Assembly: GCF_008271805.1 (NCBI RefSeq) | Contig: NZ_VSRY01000089.1 | Span: 1 to 57,327, forward strand | DNA length: 57,327 nucleotides | Direction of reading: 5' to 3' | Origin: Streptomyces sp. TRM49041 | Lineage (GTDB): Bacteria > Actinomycetota > Actinomycetes > Streptomycetales > Streptomycetaceae | Shown: positions 1 to 8,115 of the stretch, piece after piece | Layout: each line of letters begins with the position of its first letter | Position numbering within the stretch: position 1 is the stretch's first letter | Notes under the pieces: generated by a model | Seen by the model: only the letters and a program-made list of their open reading frames with translations | What the model was told of the DNA's origin: nothing | Database searches by the model: none | Made by a program: the position numbers and the translations under genes

Positions 1-1284
1 GTCGGCGACCTGCGAGTGCCGGCCCGCCTCGGCCGCGGCGGTGGCCGCGGCGGCGGCGTTGGCTCCGGCGCTGGCGGCCGCCCTGGCGGAGTTCACCGCC
101 TCGCCGATGGCCTTGATGGCGTTGAGGACGGCGTCCGCGGCGTTACGGGCGCCCATGGCGGCCTTGTTGGCGTCCGCGGCTGCCTGGCGGGCGGCCTCGG
201 CCTGGCCCGCGTCCTTCACGGCGGCGGTCGCCGACTGGTAGGCGCGGGACGCGGCCTGGCCGGCGGCGGCCGCGGCCGAGGCTGCGGCGGCCGCGGCGTT
301 CGCGGCCGTACGGGCGGCGGCGGTGGCCGTGTTGGCGGCGCTGATGGCCGTGCGGGCGGCGTTGGCGGCGCCGAGTGCGGCATCGGCTGCGCGGCTCGCG
401 GCGCGGCTGGCCTTGTTGGCGTCGTTCTGGGCGGCGGCGGTCTCGGCGGCGGCGCGCTCGGCGGCCTCCTTGGCCTCCTGGGCGGCGGCCTTGGCGCGGG
501 CCGAGGCGGCCTTGGCCAGATTGGTCTCCTTGGTGGCCTGCCGGGCGGCCTTCGCGGCCTGGGCGGCGAGCTCGGAGACCGTCATGAGCTCCTGGTCCCG
601 GGCGCGTGCGGCGTACTGGCCGTTCTCCAGGAACTCGCGGATGTCGGCGGCGGTGCCGGCGAGCGCCTCCTGGGCGGCCTGCTGCACACGCGGTCCGCCC
701 GTGCTCATGATGGTGAGGACCTCGACGCGGTGGTCCTCCTCCTGGGCCTTGTGCCGGCCGGTGCTGAGGAAGGAGCCGAGTGCGTCGTCCGTGCCGGCGT
801 CGAGCGCCGCCTGGCCGGCCGTGCGCACGGCGCGGCCGCCCTCGTTCATGACCCGGAGCGTCTCGGCGCGCAGGTCGTGCGACTGCGGTTCCGCGATGCC
901 GGACTCCAGGAACGCGCGCAGTTCCTCGGGGGTGCCGCTCAGCGCCGTACTGGCGGCCTGCCGTACGCCGGGGCCGCTCGCGTTGAGCAGTCGCAGGGCG
1001 GTGAGCCGGTCGTCCTCCTCGGCGGCGACGCGCAGCGCGCTGTCCAGGAACGCCTGGATGTCGGTGTCCGTACCGACGATGGCCTGCTCGGCGGCGAGCC
1101 GGGTGGCGGGGCCTCCCGTGCGCCATGCCTCGACGACCTGGGCGCGGGGGCTGAGCCCCGTCCCGTCGGCCGCCACGGCCTGGGGCGCGGCGGCGCCGAG
1201 GAGTGTCACCGCCATGGTGAAGGCCGTGGAGGCCAGGAGCCTCGGCCGGAGTAGCCGTCTCTGCGGCTTTCTGATGATGTCCAT
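1..1284 (-). CDS. Secreted ALF-repeat protein, C-terminus beyond the left edge
   Basis: The frame is open from an ATG at 1284 to the window edge, giving 428 residues of a longer protein. The N-terminus is a basic stretch (RKPQRRLLRPR) followed by a hydrophobic segment ending AVAADG, a convincing signal peptide, which favours 1284 over a later ATG at 1215. Residues about 45-210 hold several ~36-residue repeats around the motif 'ADIREFLENG', matching the short ALF repeats (PF03752) of actinobacterial secreted proteins. After that comes a long Ala-rich heptad-like segment (AAxAA, AKAA), probably an extended coiled coil. In this family a variable, often toxin-like C-terminal domain may follow; here it lies outside the window. 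The exact function is unknown. Confidence 0.8.
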   Translation of the reverse strand, partial: MDIIRKPQRRLLRPRLLASTAFTMAVTLLGAAAPQAVAADGTGLSPRAQVVEAWRTGGPATRLAAEQAIVGTDTDIQAFLDSALRVAAEEDDRLTALRLLNASGPGVRQAASTALSGTPEELRAFLESGIAEPQSHDLRAETLRVMNEGGRAVRTAGQAALDAGTDDALGSFLSTGRHKAQEEDHRVEVLTIMSTGGPRVQQAAQEALAGTAADIREFLENGQYAARARDQELMTVSELAAQAAKAARQATKETNLAKAASARAKAAAQEAKEAAERAAAETAAAQNDANKASRAASRAADAALGAANAARTAISAANTATAAARTAANAAAAAASAAAAAGQAASRAYQSATAAVKDAGQAEAARQAAADANKAAMGARNAADAVLNAIKAIGEAVNSARAAASAGANAAAAATAAAEAGRHSQVAD

Positions 1285-1642
1285 GCCCCTACTCCGCAGC
1301 GGGCGTCCGGACGAGCGGCACAATCTGAGGAACAGTCAACTCAGGATGAGCAAACCCCAGTTGTCGATGAATCGCTTCCCCCGAGCCGCCGCCGCATCGA
1401 TGCGATTACTTGTGCGAGTCGATCAGGATGGTAACAATGATCAGGCCAATCCGATCTGGGGAGCCGGAGTGTGGCCGTCGCAACGGGGGGAGCTGACGAT
1501 CTATCTGCGATCGATTTTAAGTGTCCTCTTTTGTGACGCTTCGTCATTCTGGTTCCGTCACGCGCCGGTTGATGAGCGCGTGGCCGCGCACGGGGTGCCC
1601 CGTGCGCCTTTGTCATCTCACGGAACAGGAACGAGACTCTTC
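1285..1642. other. Divergent intergenic region with a near-perfect hairpin
   Basis: No gene is visible here. The region separates the leftward ALF-repeat gene from the rightward small secreted protein and is less G+C-rich than its neighbours, so it probably holds both promoters. At 1586-1607 there is an inverted repeat with 10-bp arms (GCGCACGGGG / CCCCGTGCGC) around two bases, lying 35 bp before the ATG at 1643. It could be a leader hairpin or an insulating terminator. Confidence 0.5.
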
Positions 1643-2137
1643 ATGAGGTTCATTTCCCGTCTGCTCGTCGCGGGCGCTGTGGCCGGTACCGCGGTGCTCG
1701 CCGTCACCACGGCCGGTGCCACCGGTGCCGGTGCGCCGTCCGTCGCCCCGGTCGCCGACGAGGCCCCGGGCTACGCGGTGGAGGACTTCAACTACCCGCA
1801 GGCCGACAAGATCCTCGCCGAGCAGGGCATCACCCTCAAGCGCGGCGACGGCCACATCGTCCTGGCCACCTGCGGCGACCCGGACCTCCTGGAGGTCTGG
1901 GCCCGCAGCAAGGAGAAGATCTGCTTCCGCTTCACCGGCAACTCCGGCTACCTCAGCCTGGAGATCCCGGCCGTCTACGGCATCAAGGGCAACGACTACA
2001 ACACCGACGTGACCATGACCGTGGACACCGAGGAGAAGCAGTTCAAGGTCAACAAGAACACCTGGACCCCGGTCGGCGAGAGCGCCGACCCGCAGGGCCG
2101 TGACCACATGCTCGTGGAGATCGTCGCCTCCAAGTAG
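1643..2137 (+). CDS. Small secreted protein of unknown function
   Basis: This encodes 164 residues from ATG 1643, preceded by a purine-rich GGAACAGGAACGAG site. The first ~27 residues (MRFISRLLVAGAVAGTAVLAV...) are a classical Sec signal peptide. The mature part has two cysteines (ATCGDP and EKICFRF) that could form a disulphide, and alternating hydrophobic stretches suggesting a small beta-rich domain (SGYLSLEIPAVYGIKG, DVTMTVDTEEKQFKVN). I do not recognise a named family. It lies about 80 bp before the secreted trypsin-like/FG-GAP gene on the same strand, so the two may be co-transcribed extracellular proteins. Confidence 0.75.
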   Translation: MRFISRLLVAGAVAGTAVLAVTTAGATGAGAPSVAPVADEAPGYAVEDFNYPQADKILAEQGITLKRGDGHIVLATCGDPDLLEVWARSKEKICFRFTGNSGYLSLEIPAVYGIKGNDYNTDVTMTVDTEEKQFKVNKNTWTPVGESADPQGRDHMLVEIVASK

Positions 2138-2217
2138 GAGCCGCCCGCCCGCCCCTAGGAAGGACAGGCGTGCCCTGCCCGGCCGCCCGGTCCTCACCCC
2201 CATACAAGGAAACGGTC

Positions 2218-4437
2218 ATGCAACGTCCACACCTCGCCCGCTCCGCCGGGCTCGCCGCGCTCACCGCGGCCCTCATAGCCGCGCCGCTCTCCGCGCCCGC
2301 GTACGCCGTCAGCGGCACCGCCGAGACCGAGGGCTCTCTGGCGTTCACCGCGCGGCTCGACATCGGCGACGGTCAGCGCGCCTGCTCCGGCGCTCTCGTC
2401 GACCGTGAGTGGCTGCTCACCGCGGCCAGCTGCTTCGCGGACGACCCGGCCGTCAGTCTCGCCGTACCGGCGGGCTCGCCGAAGCTGAGAACCACGGCCA
2501 CCATCGGCCGTACCGACCTCACCACCACCGCAGGTGAGGTGCGCACCGTCGTCGAGGTCGTCGCGCACCCCTCCCGTGACGCGGCCCTCGTCCGGCTGAA
2601 CCGCCCGGTCACCACCATCGCGCCCGTCGCGATCAGCGCCACCGCGGCCACCGTCGGCGAGCAGCTGAAGGTCGCCGGCTACGGCCGCACCAAGGACGAG
2701 TGGGCGCCCCTCAAGCTGCACAGCGGGGCCTTCGCCGTCGACGCGGTGAACGCCACCGAGGCCGACCTCACCGGCCAGAACGGCGTGTCCGTCTGCATGG
2801 GTGACACCGGTGGCCCGGCCCTGCGCGTGGTGAACGGCCAGGCCGAGCTCGTCGCGCTCAACAGCCGCTCCTCGCAGGCCGGCTGCTTCGGCATCGACGC
2901 GGCCGTGACCAGCACCGCCGCGATCAACACCCGCGTCGACGACCTGCGCGCCTGGGTCGACGCCAAGGTCGTCGCGCCGCGCTTCACCGACTTCAACTGC
3001 GACGGTGCCGAGGACATCGCCATCGGCGACCCCAAGGCCACCGTCGGCGGTGACGCCAACGCCGGTCTGATCCGCGTCCTCTACGGCGGCGGCAAGGGTA
3101 CGGGCGAGCTCCACCAGGACCTCGCCTCCATCCCGGGCGGCGCCGAGCCCCACGACTGGTACGGCGAGCAGCTGGCGACGTTCGACCACAACGAGGACGG
3201 CTGCACCGACCTCCTCGTGGGCATCCCGGCCGAGGACATCGGCAGCGAATCGAACGCCGGCGCCGCCCACGTCATCTACGGCGCCAAGGGCGGCCTCGCC
3301 ACCGGCCAGGCCACCCTCAACCTCGTCCAGGGCGCCGGCGCGGGCGGCATCAAGGCGTCCAAGGCCGAGGCGGGCGACCGGTTCGGCCACTCGGTCGCCG
3401 CGGGCCACACCGCCGCCGGTGAGCCGTGGCTGATGATCGGCGTGCCGAACGAGGACCACAGCTCCGTCACCGACGCGGGCAGTGTCCACTACCTGCGCGG
3501 CAGCGTCAACACCGTCATCCACCAGGAGAAGCCGGGCGTCGCGGGCGTCGCCGAGGCGGGCGACAAGTTCGGCATCTCCGTCGCGGGCGGCGCCAACCAC
3601 ATCGCGATCGGCACCCCGTACGAGGACATCGGCACCGTCAAGGACGCCGGTGGCTTCCAGGTCCTCAAGCACGCCCTGAGCTCCGCCGGCATCCCGACCC
3701 CGCTGTGGGGCGGCGACCAGAACAGCGACGGCATCAGCGGCGTGGCCGAGGACGGCGACCACTACGGCTACGCCGTCTCCGTGGCGGACTACCGCCCGTC
3801 CGGTGCCGCCACGGCGACCGACTCGATCATCGCCGTGGGCGCCCCCGGTGAGGGTCTCCGGCCCGAGGGTTCCGCCGCCGGCACGGCCGAGCGCGACAAC
3901 GCCGGCTTCGTGCCGCTGTTCCGTGTCACCGGCGCGGGCGCGCTGACCGAGATCCCCGGCGTCAGCCAGGAGGTCGCCGACGTCTCCGGCGGCGCCGAGA
4001 CCGGCGACCGCTTCGGCGAGGTCGTCAAGCTGGTGAACACCGCTCCGCGCGCGGTCGGCACGAACGACACCATGGTTCTCGCGGTCGGCATCCCCGGTGA
4101 GGACCTCGGCACCACCGCGGACGCGGGCGCCGTGCAGACCTTCGGCGTCTTCGGCCCGCACGGCGACCACGACCGCTGGATCGAGGCCGGCAACAGCAGC
4201 GGCCTGCCCGGCCCGTACGCCGCCGGCCAGCGCGTCGGCAAGTACATCCACGGCACCGCCACCAACCTGTACATCGGCAGGCCGTACAACACCTCCACCC
4301 ACGGCGTCCTGCACTCCATGCCGTGGGGCAACGCCACCGCCGGCCGGATCGGCACGGCCGGCTCGGTGACGACGTACCAGCCCGGCCAGGGCGGCCTGCC
4401 CGCCGCGGGGCTCGGCTTCGGCTTCGCGTCGAGCTGA
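2218..4437 (+). CDS. Secreted trypsin-fold / FG-GAP repeat protein, protease triad apparently lost
   Basis: This is a 739-residue protein from ATG 2218, preceded by CAAGGA. A signal peptide ends near APAYA (residue ~30). Residues ~35-245 follow the S1 (trypsin) fold: the usual TAAHC is TAASC, the Asp region is DAALVRL, and the usual GDSGGP is GDTGGP. Thus the catalytic His is Ser and the nucleophile Ser is Thr. Residues ~255-735 are tandem FG-GAP/integrin-alpha-like blades with Ca-binding type motifs (DFNCDGAED, DHNEDGCTD, DQNSDG) and repeated 'AEAGDRFGHSV' segments, predicting a beta-propeller. The protein is therefore probably a binding or scaffolding protein rather than an active protease. 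It ends before a strong shared terminator. Confidence 0.85.
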   Translation: MQRPHLARSAGLAALTAALIAAPLSAPAYAVSGTAETEGSLAFTARLDIGDGQRACSGALVDREWLLTAASCFADDPAVSLAVPAGSPKLRTTATIGRTDLTTTAGEVRTVVEVVAHPSRDAALVRLNRPVTTIAPVAISATAATVGEQLKVAGYGRTKDEWAPLKLHSGAFAVDAVNATEADLTGQNGVSVCMGDTGGPALRVVNGQAELVALNSRSSQAGCFGIDAAVTSTAAINTRVDDLRAWVDAKVVAPRFTDFNCDGAEDIAIGDPKATVGGDANAGLIRVLYGGGKGTGELHQDLASIPGGAEPHDWYGEQLATFDHNEDGCTDLLVGIPAEDIGSESNAGAAHVIYGAKGGLATGQATLNLVQGAGAGGIKASKAEAGDRFGHSVAAGHTAAGEPWLMIGVPNEDHSSVTDAGSVHYLRGSVNTVIHQEKPGVAGVAEAGDKFGISVAGGANHIAIGTPYEDIGTVKDAGGFQVLKHALSSAGIPTPLWGGDQNSDGISGVAEDGDHYGYAVSVADYRPSGAATATDSIIAVGAPGEGLRPEGSAAGTAERDNAGFVPLFRVTGAGALTEIPGVSQEVADVSGGAETGDRFGEVVKLVNTAPRAVGTNDTMVLAVGIPGEDLGTTADAGAVQTFGVFGPHGDHDRWIEAGNSSGLPGPYAAGQRVGKYIHGTATNLYIGRPYNTSTHGVLHSMPWGNATAGRIGTAGSVTTYQPGQGGLPAAGLGFGFASS

Positions 4438-4480
4438 TCCCTCGGCCCGACACGGCACGTCCGAGGCGTACGAACGACCG

Positions 4481-4517
4481 GTGAGCCCCGGGAGGACCGT
4501 TTCCTCCCGGGGCTCAC
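4481..4517. terminator. Bidirectional terminator hairpin
   Basis: A 16-bp perfect inverted repeat (GTGAGCCCCGGGAGGA and its complement) surrounds a 5-base loop at 4497-4501. It sits between the convergent genes ending at 4437 (+) and 4535 (-), so it can stop transcription from both sides. Confidence 0.85.
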
Positions 4518-4534
4518 CCCTGTCCGCCCGCGGA

Positions 4535-5572
4535 CTACCGCAGCCCGCTCAGCGCGAACTCCGCCATCCCCTCCGCGAACCCCACCTCCGCCTTCCACCC
4601 CAGCTCGGCCCGGAGCCGCGCCGAGTCGGCCGTGATGTGCCGGACGTCGCCCAGCCGGAACTCCCCCGTCACCACCGGCTCCGGCCCGCCGTGCGCCGCC
4701 GCGAGCGCGGCCGCCATCTCCCCCACCGTGTGAGGCTCCCCGCTGCCCGTGTTGTACGCCGCGAGCGTCCCCGGCTCGCGCTCGCCGAGCTCCTCGAGCG
4801 CCGCCACGTTGGCCGCCGCCACGTCCCGCACGTGCACGAAGTCCCGCCGCTGGCCGCCGTCCTCGAACACACGCGGCGCCTCGCCCCTGGCCAGCGCCGA
4901 CCGGAACAGCGAGGCGACGCCCGCGTACGGGGTGTCGCGCGGCATCCGCGGCCCGTACACGTTGTGGTAGCGCAGCGCCACCGCGCGGCCGCCCGTCGTC
5001 CGCGCCCACGCCGCCGCCAGATGCTCCTGTGCCAGCTTCGTCGTCGCGTAGACGTTCCTCGGGTCGACGGGCGCGTCCTCGCCCACCAGGCCCGGTGTCA
5101 GCTCCGCCCCGCAGGACGGGCAGAGCGGTTCGAACCGGCCCTCCGCCAGATCCCCCGCCGCACGCGGACCCGGTCGTACAGTGCCGTGCGCGGGGCAGTC
5201 GTAGCGCCCCTCCCCGTACACCACCATCGACCCGGCGAGCACCAGCCGCCCCACCCCCTCCTCCGCCATCGCGGTGAGCAGCACCGCCGTGCCCAGGTCA
5301 TTGCAGGAGACGTACGCGGGCGCGTCCGCGAAGTCCTTGCCCAGGCCGACCATCGCGGCCTGGTGGCAGACCGCGTCCACGCCGGACAGCAGCCGGCGCA
5401 CGGTGACCGGGTCGCGGACGTCCCCGCGTGTGACGCCCGGTGGCGGGGCCGCGGTGCCGTGGGCGGTCGGGAGCATGGCGTCCAGGACGACCGGCTCGTG
5501 GCCGAGGGCCGTCAGGGCGTCGACGATGTGGGAGCCGATGAACCCGGCTCCTCCGGTGACGAGTACACGCAT
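4535..5572 (-). CDS. NAD-dependent epimerase/dehydratase with zinc-ribbon-like insert
   Basis: This is a 345-residue extended SDR. The N-terminus MRVLVTGGAGFIGSH gives the GxxGxxG nucleotide-binding motif and identifies the start. YATTK supplies the catalytic Tyr-Lys pair, and RYHNVYGPRMP is typical of NDP-sugar epimerases such as UDP-glucose 4-epimerase. An insert at about residues 130-170 carries two paired metal-ligand motifs (CPAHG and CPSCG), resembling a small zinc ribbon. The enzyme probably acts on a nucleotide sugar in the cytoplasm for cell-envelope or glycan synthesis; the substrate is not evident. It is a single gene, ending at the terminator at 4481-4517. Confidence 0.85.
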   Translation of the reverse strand: MRVLVTGGAGFIGSHIVDALTALGHEPVVLDAMLPTAHGTAAPPPGVTRGDVRDPVTVRRLLSGVDAVCHQAAMVGLGKDFADAPAYVSCNDLGTAVLLTAMAEEGVGRLVLAGSMVVYGEGRYDCPAHGTVRPGPRAAGDLAEGRFEPLCPSCGAELTPGLVGEDAPVDPRNVYATTKLAQEHLAAAWARTTGGRAVALRYHNVYGPRMPRDTPYAGVASLFRSALARGEAPRVFEDGGQRRDFVHVRDVAAANVAALEELGEREPGTLAAYNTGSGEPHTVGEMAAALAAAHGGPEPVVTGEFRLGDVRHITADSARLRAELGWKAEVGFAEGMAEFALSGLR

Positions 5573-5651
5573 ACGGCGACGCTACGGCGCACGGCCCGGC
5601 CGGGGGCGTCGCCGCGCGCCCTCGTCACGGACCCGTAAGAAGTTCCGTTCC

Positions 5652-5691
5652 GTCACACGGGCACCCCGTGCAGGTCACACGGGCACCCCGT
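5652..5691. repeat. 18-bp direct repeat at the 3' end of the sortase gene
   Basis: The 18-base block at 5652-5669 (starting GTCACACGGG) recurs exactly at 5674-5691 with a 22-bp period. The second copy contains the last codons and stop of the sortase gene, and the first lies just beyond it. This looks like a short tandem duplication of the gene's tail. Confidence 0.7.
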
Positions 5692-6301
5692 ACACGACGA
5701 GGTTCTCGGCGTAGACCCGTGCGTCGGGGTCGAAGTCGCCCGTGCACGTCACCAGGACGAGCCGGGGACTGCCCTCCGCCGAGAAGAGGTCGCCGGGCAG
5801 GGTGCCGGACTCGTAGGTGCGGCGCGCCACGATCCGGTACGTGTGCCGGGTGCCGTCCGCCGCCGCGACGTGCGCGTGGGCGCCGATCGGCAGGCTGTGC
5901 AGCGCCTCGAACGGGCCCGGGCCCTCCTCCGCCGAGTCCAGGTGACCGGCCAGCAGCAACGTGCCGTGCGCGGCCCCGGGCCGCGCGCCGAACGCCCACC
6001 AGCCCAGCCGGAACGGCGACGCGGGTACCGCCAGGGTGCCGTCCTCCGCGCCGGCCACCGGGTCGATGGGGAGGCTGCCGACATGGCCCGGCACGGTGAG
6101 GGTGACCGGCGGCGAGTAGGCGGGCGCGGCGCTGGCGGCCGGTGTGGGCTCCCCGCCGGGGACGGCGCCCGCGTCGGCGGGGCGCGGGGCGCCGACCGGC
6201 AGGAGGAGCGCCAGGGCCGCGGAGGCGGCACCCGCGAGCCCGGCCCAGGCCGGCAGGCGGCCCGGGCCGGGCTCGGCGGTCAGCCGGTAGTGGCCGCCCA
6301 T
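5675..6301 (-). CDS. Class F sortase
   Basis: This is a 208-residue protein with an N-terminal membrane anchor (AWAGLAGAASAALALLLPV) after a short cytoplasmic stretch, then a Pro/Ala-rich linker. The catalytic domain carries AGHLD (His), LVTCTGDFD (Cys) and a downstream Arg in ARVYAENLVV, the class F sortase pattern of actinobacteria. Such enzymes are extracytoplasmic cysteine transpeptidases that cleave sorting signals, though class F substrates are poorly defined. The gene begins five bases after the DUF4142 gene on the same strand, so the two form an operon. No LPxTG-type signal is obvious in that partner. Confidence 0.85.
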   Translation of the reverse strand: MGGHYRLTAEPGPGRLPAWAGLAGAASAALALLLPVGAPRPADAGAVPGGEPTPAASAAPAYSPPVTLTVPGHVGSLPIDPVAGAEDGTLAVPASPFRLGWWAFGARPGAAHGTLLLAGHLDSAEEGPGPFEALHSLPIGAHAHVAAADGTRHTYRIVARRTYESGTLPGDLFSAEGSPRLVLVTCTGDFDPDARVYAENLVVYGVPV

Positions 6302-6306
6302 CGGCG

Positions 6307-6999
6307 TCAGCGCACGTCGTTGCGGCGGATACGCGAGGCGGCCCAGAAGGCGCCGCCCGCGATCAGCACACCGCCCACCGCCATGGCGGGCAGCGCGATG
6401 AAGGCGGGCACCCCTCCTGCGGCGACCGCGACCTGCCCGCCGTTACCGGCGTGGATCTTCTTGGGCACGGCCGTCGCGCCCGCGTGGCACGTGCCGCCGC
6501 GCACCATGGTGTGGTGTCTCTCGATGACCGGGCGGGCGGCCTTCGCGGCGGCGGTGATCTCCATCGTCTTCCCCTGGGCGACCTGGTGGTCGATCATCGC
6601 GAGGGTCTTGGTGTGCGCGTCGTCCTGCGCCTTCAGCCAGGCGGCGTCGTACGCGCCGGTGCCCGCCTTGGACATGACGGCGGCGAGGTCCTTCTGCTGT
6701 TCGGCCGTGGGCGCGATGGGCAGGTCCACGCCGAGCCTGTCGGCGAGCGCCCTGGTCGCGGCGTCGAGCTTGGTGTGATCGCGTTCGAGGACGCCGGCGA
6801 CCTTCTTCACACATTCGGTGGTCGCGTTCTTCCCGGCGTCCTGGCTGGCCGCGATCACCGTCAGATTGCCCTGGTGGGCGGCGCGGAGGAAGGCGTTGTC
6901 GGTGGGCATGTGGTCGGTGGCGAGCGCGGGTGCCGCCGCTATACCGGTCAGAGCGAAAGAGGTGAGGGCCGTCGCGGCCCAGCGATGCGTACGCTTCAC
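6307..6999 (-). CDS. DUF4142 domain-containing membrane-anchored protein
   Basis: This encodes 230 residues. I chose the GTG at 6999 (VKRTHRWAATALTSFALTG) because it gives a proper signal peptide ending ALATD; the in-frame extension upstream to 7062 looks non-coding. Residues ~30-170 are the helical DUF4142 domain (ferritin-like bundle, with TDNAFLRAAHQGNL and HHTMVRGG). A hydrophobic C-terminal segment (VPAFIALPAMAVGGVLIAGGAFW) and a basic tail anchor it. The ferritin-like fold assignment comes from family knowledge; the metal or substrate is unknown. It is transcribed with the class F sortase. Confidence 0.8.
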   Translation of the reverse strand: MKRTHRWAATALTSFALTGIAAAPALATDHMPTDNAFLRAAHQGNLTVIAASQDAGKNATTECVKKVAGVLERDHTKLDAATRALADRLGVDLPIAPTAEQQKDLAAVMSKAGTGAYDAAWLKAQDDAHTKTLAMIDHQVAQGKTMEITAAAKAARPVIERHHTMVRGGTCHAGATAVPKKIHAGNGGQVAVAAGGVPAFIALPAMAVGGVLIAGGAFWAASRIRRNDVR

Positions 7000-7125
7000 G
7001 GTGTCGTCATCCGTTCGTGGTGAGTGGAACCGTGGCCCGTCCGGCTCGGTGGCCGGGGCCACATCACCATCGCGTCACGCCGCCCCACCCGCTGCCATCG
7101 GCGGTAGTGCAAACGGTCATCGGTT

Positions 7126-7158
7126 CACCCGGACGGCGGGCGCACAGCCGTCCGGGTG
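7126..7158. repeat. Perfect 12-bp inverted repeat in a divergent promoter region
   Basis: The arms CACCCGGACGGC (7126-7137) and GCCGTCCGGGTG (7147-7158) flank a 9-base loop. The hairpin lies between the divergent DUF4142 gene and the LuxR-type regulator, in an otherwise gene-free stretch (7000-7317). It may insulate the two promoters or be a regulator site. Confidence 0.6.
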
Positions 7159-7317
7159 GTGCGCGGGGGCGAACGGCCCAGGGTGGCGGCTACCGCGTCC
7201 GCTACGAAGAGCTTGGCTTGGACTCGCCATCGTCGACAGTCACTCTTGTCACCGTGTGAAGTCACGTGAGTACATGGAGTGGCGTATGTTCCAAGGGGAT
7301 GGCGGGGGTGGTCAGCC

Positions 7318-8058
7318 GTGGCGGACGTCCCGGGCTCCGTGCTCGGCCAGGCGACTTCACGACAGACGGCACCGGCGCGCGCGGCTCCGCCGCCGGCGCC
7401 GCGGCCGGCGGGGCAGCCGGTGCTGGGGACCCGGCACATCTGCGCCGCGCTCGCGGCGCTGACGGAGTCGGCCCGCCGGGAGCTGCTGACCTTCGACGAC
7501 CCGGCCGCGGGGCTGCGGCAGCCGATCCCGGAGCCGTTCCTCGAGCTGGCGAGCGCGTGCGTGCGGACGGCGGCCGAACGGGCGCGTACGGTACGGCAGG
7601 TGGTGCCGCGCCATGCGCTGGCGCGGGTCACGGCCGCCGACATGGGCGGGGCGGCCCGGCTGCCGGGACGGGCGCGGCTGACCGACACGATCCCGTTCAA
7701 GATGATCGTCGTGGACCGGACGGTCGCGGCGGTCCCGCTGGACCTGGAGCTGCTGTGCAACGGGCTGCTGCTGATCCGCGACCCGGTCGTCGTGCAGGCC
7801 CTGGTGCGCGCCCACCACGCGTGGTGGAACGCCGGCCAGGACCTCGGCGAGGCGACGAACACGTCGGCCGCACTGCCGCCGCGGCTGCGTCCGGTGCTGG
7901 ACGCGCTGCTGGCCGGGCTGACGGACGAGACGGCCGCCGCCCGGCTGGGCATATCGGGGCGCACATACAGCCGCAGAGTGGGTGAGCTGCTGGCCGCGGT
8001 GGGCACGACCAGCCGCTTCCGCGCCGGGGCGGAGGCGGCACGGCGCGGCTGGCTCTGA
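7318..8058 (+). CDS. LuxR-type helix-turn-helix transcriptional regulator
   Basis: This is a 246-residue protein if started at GTG 7318, which has a GGGGGTGG site eight bases upstream; a GTG at 7279 would add 13 residues. The C-terminal ~55 residues (LLAGLTDETAAARLGISGRTYSRRVGELLAAVG) form a LuxR/GerE-type DNA-binding helix-turn-helix. The middle region (residues ~110-190, FKMIVVDRTVAAVPLD and LLLIRDPVVVQAL) resembles the phospholipase D-like or TrmB-like sensor half found in small Streptomyces LuxR regulators. The ligand and target are not evident. It is transcribed alone and convergent to the exporter genes. Confidence 0.75.
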   Translation: MADVPGSVLGQATSRQTAPARAAPPPAPRPAGQPVLGTRHICAALAALTESARRELLTFDDPAAGLRQPIPEPFLELASACVRTAAERARTVRQVVPRHALARVTAADMGGAARLPGRARLTDTIPFKMIVVDRTVAAVPLDLELLCNGLLLIRDPVVVQALVRAHHAWWNAGQDLGEATNTSAALPPRLRPVLDALLAGLTDETAAARLGISGRTYSRRVGELLAAVGTTSRFRAGAEAARRGWL

Positions 8059-8115
8059 GCCCTGGCCCCCGCGCGGCGGGGCGCGGGCGGTGAGGGGCGG
8101 GTCGCGTGCGGGGCG

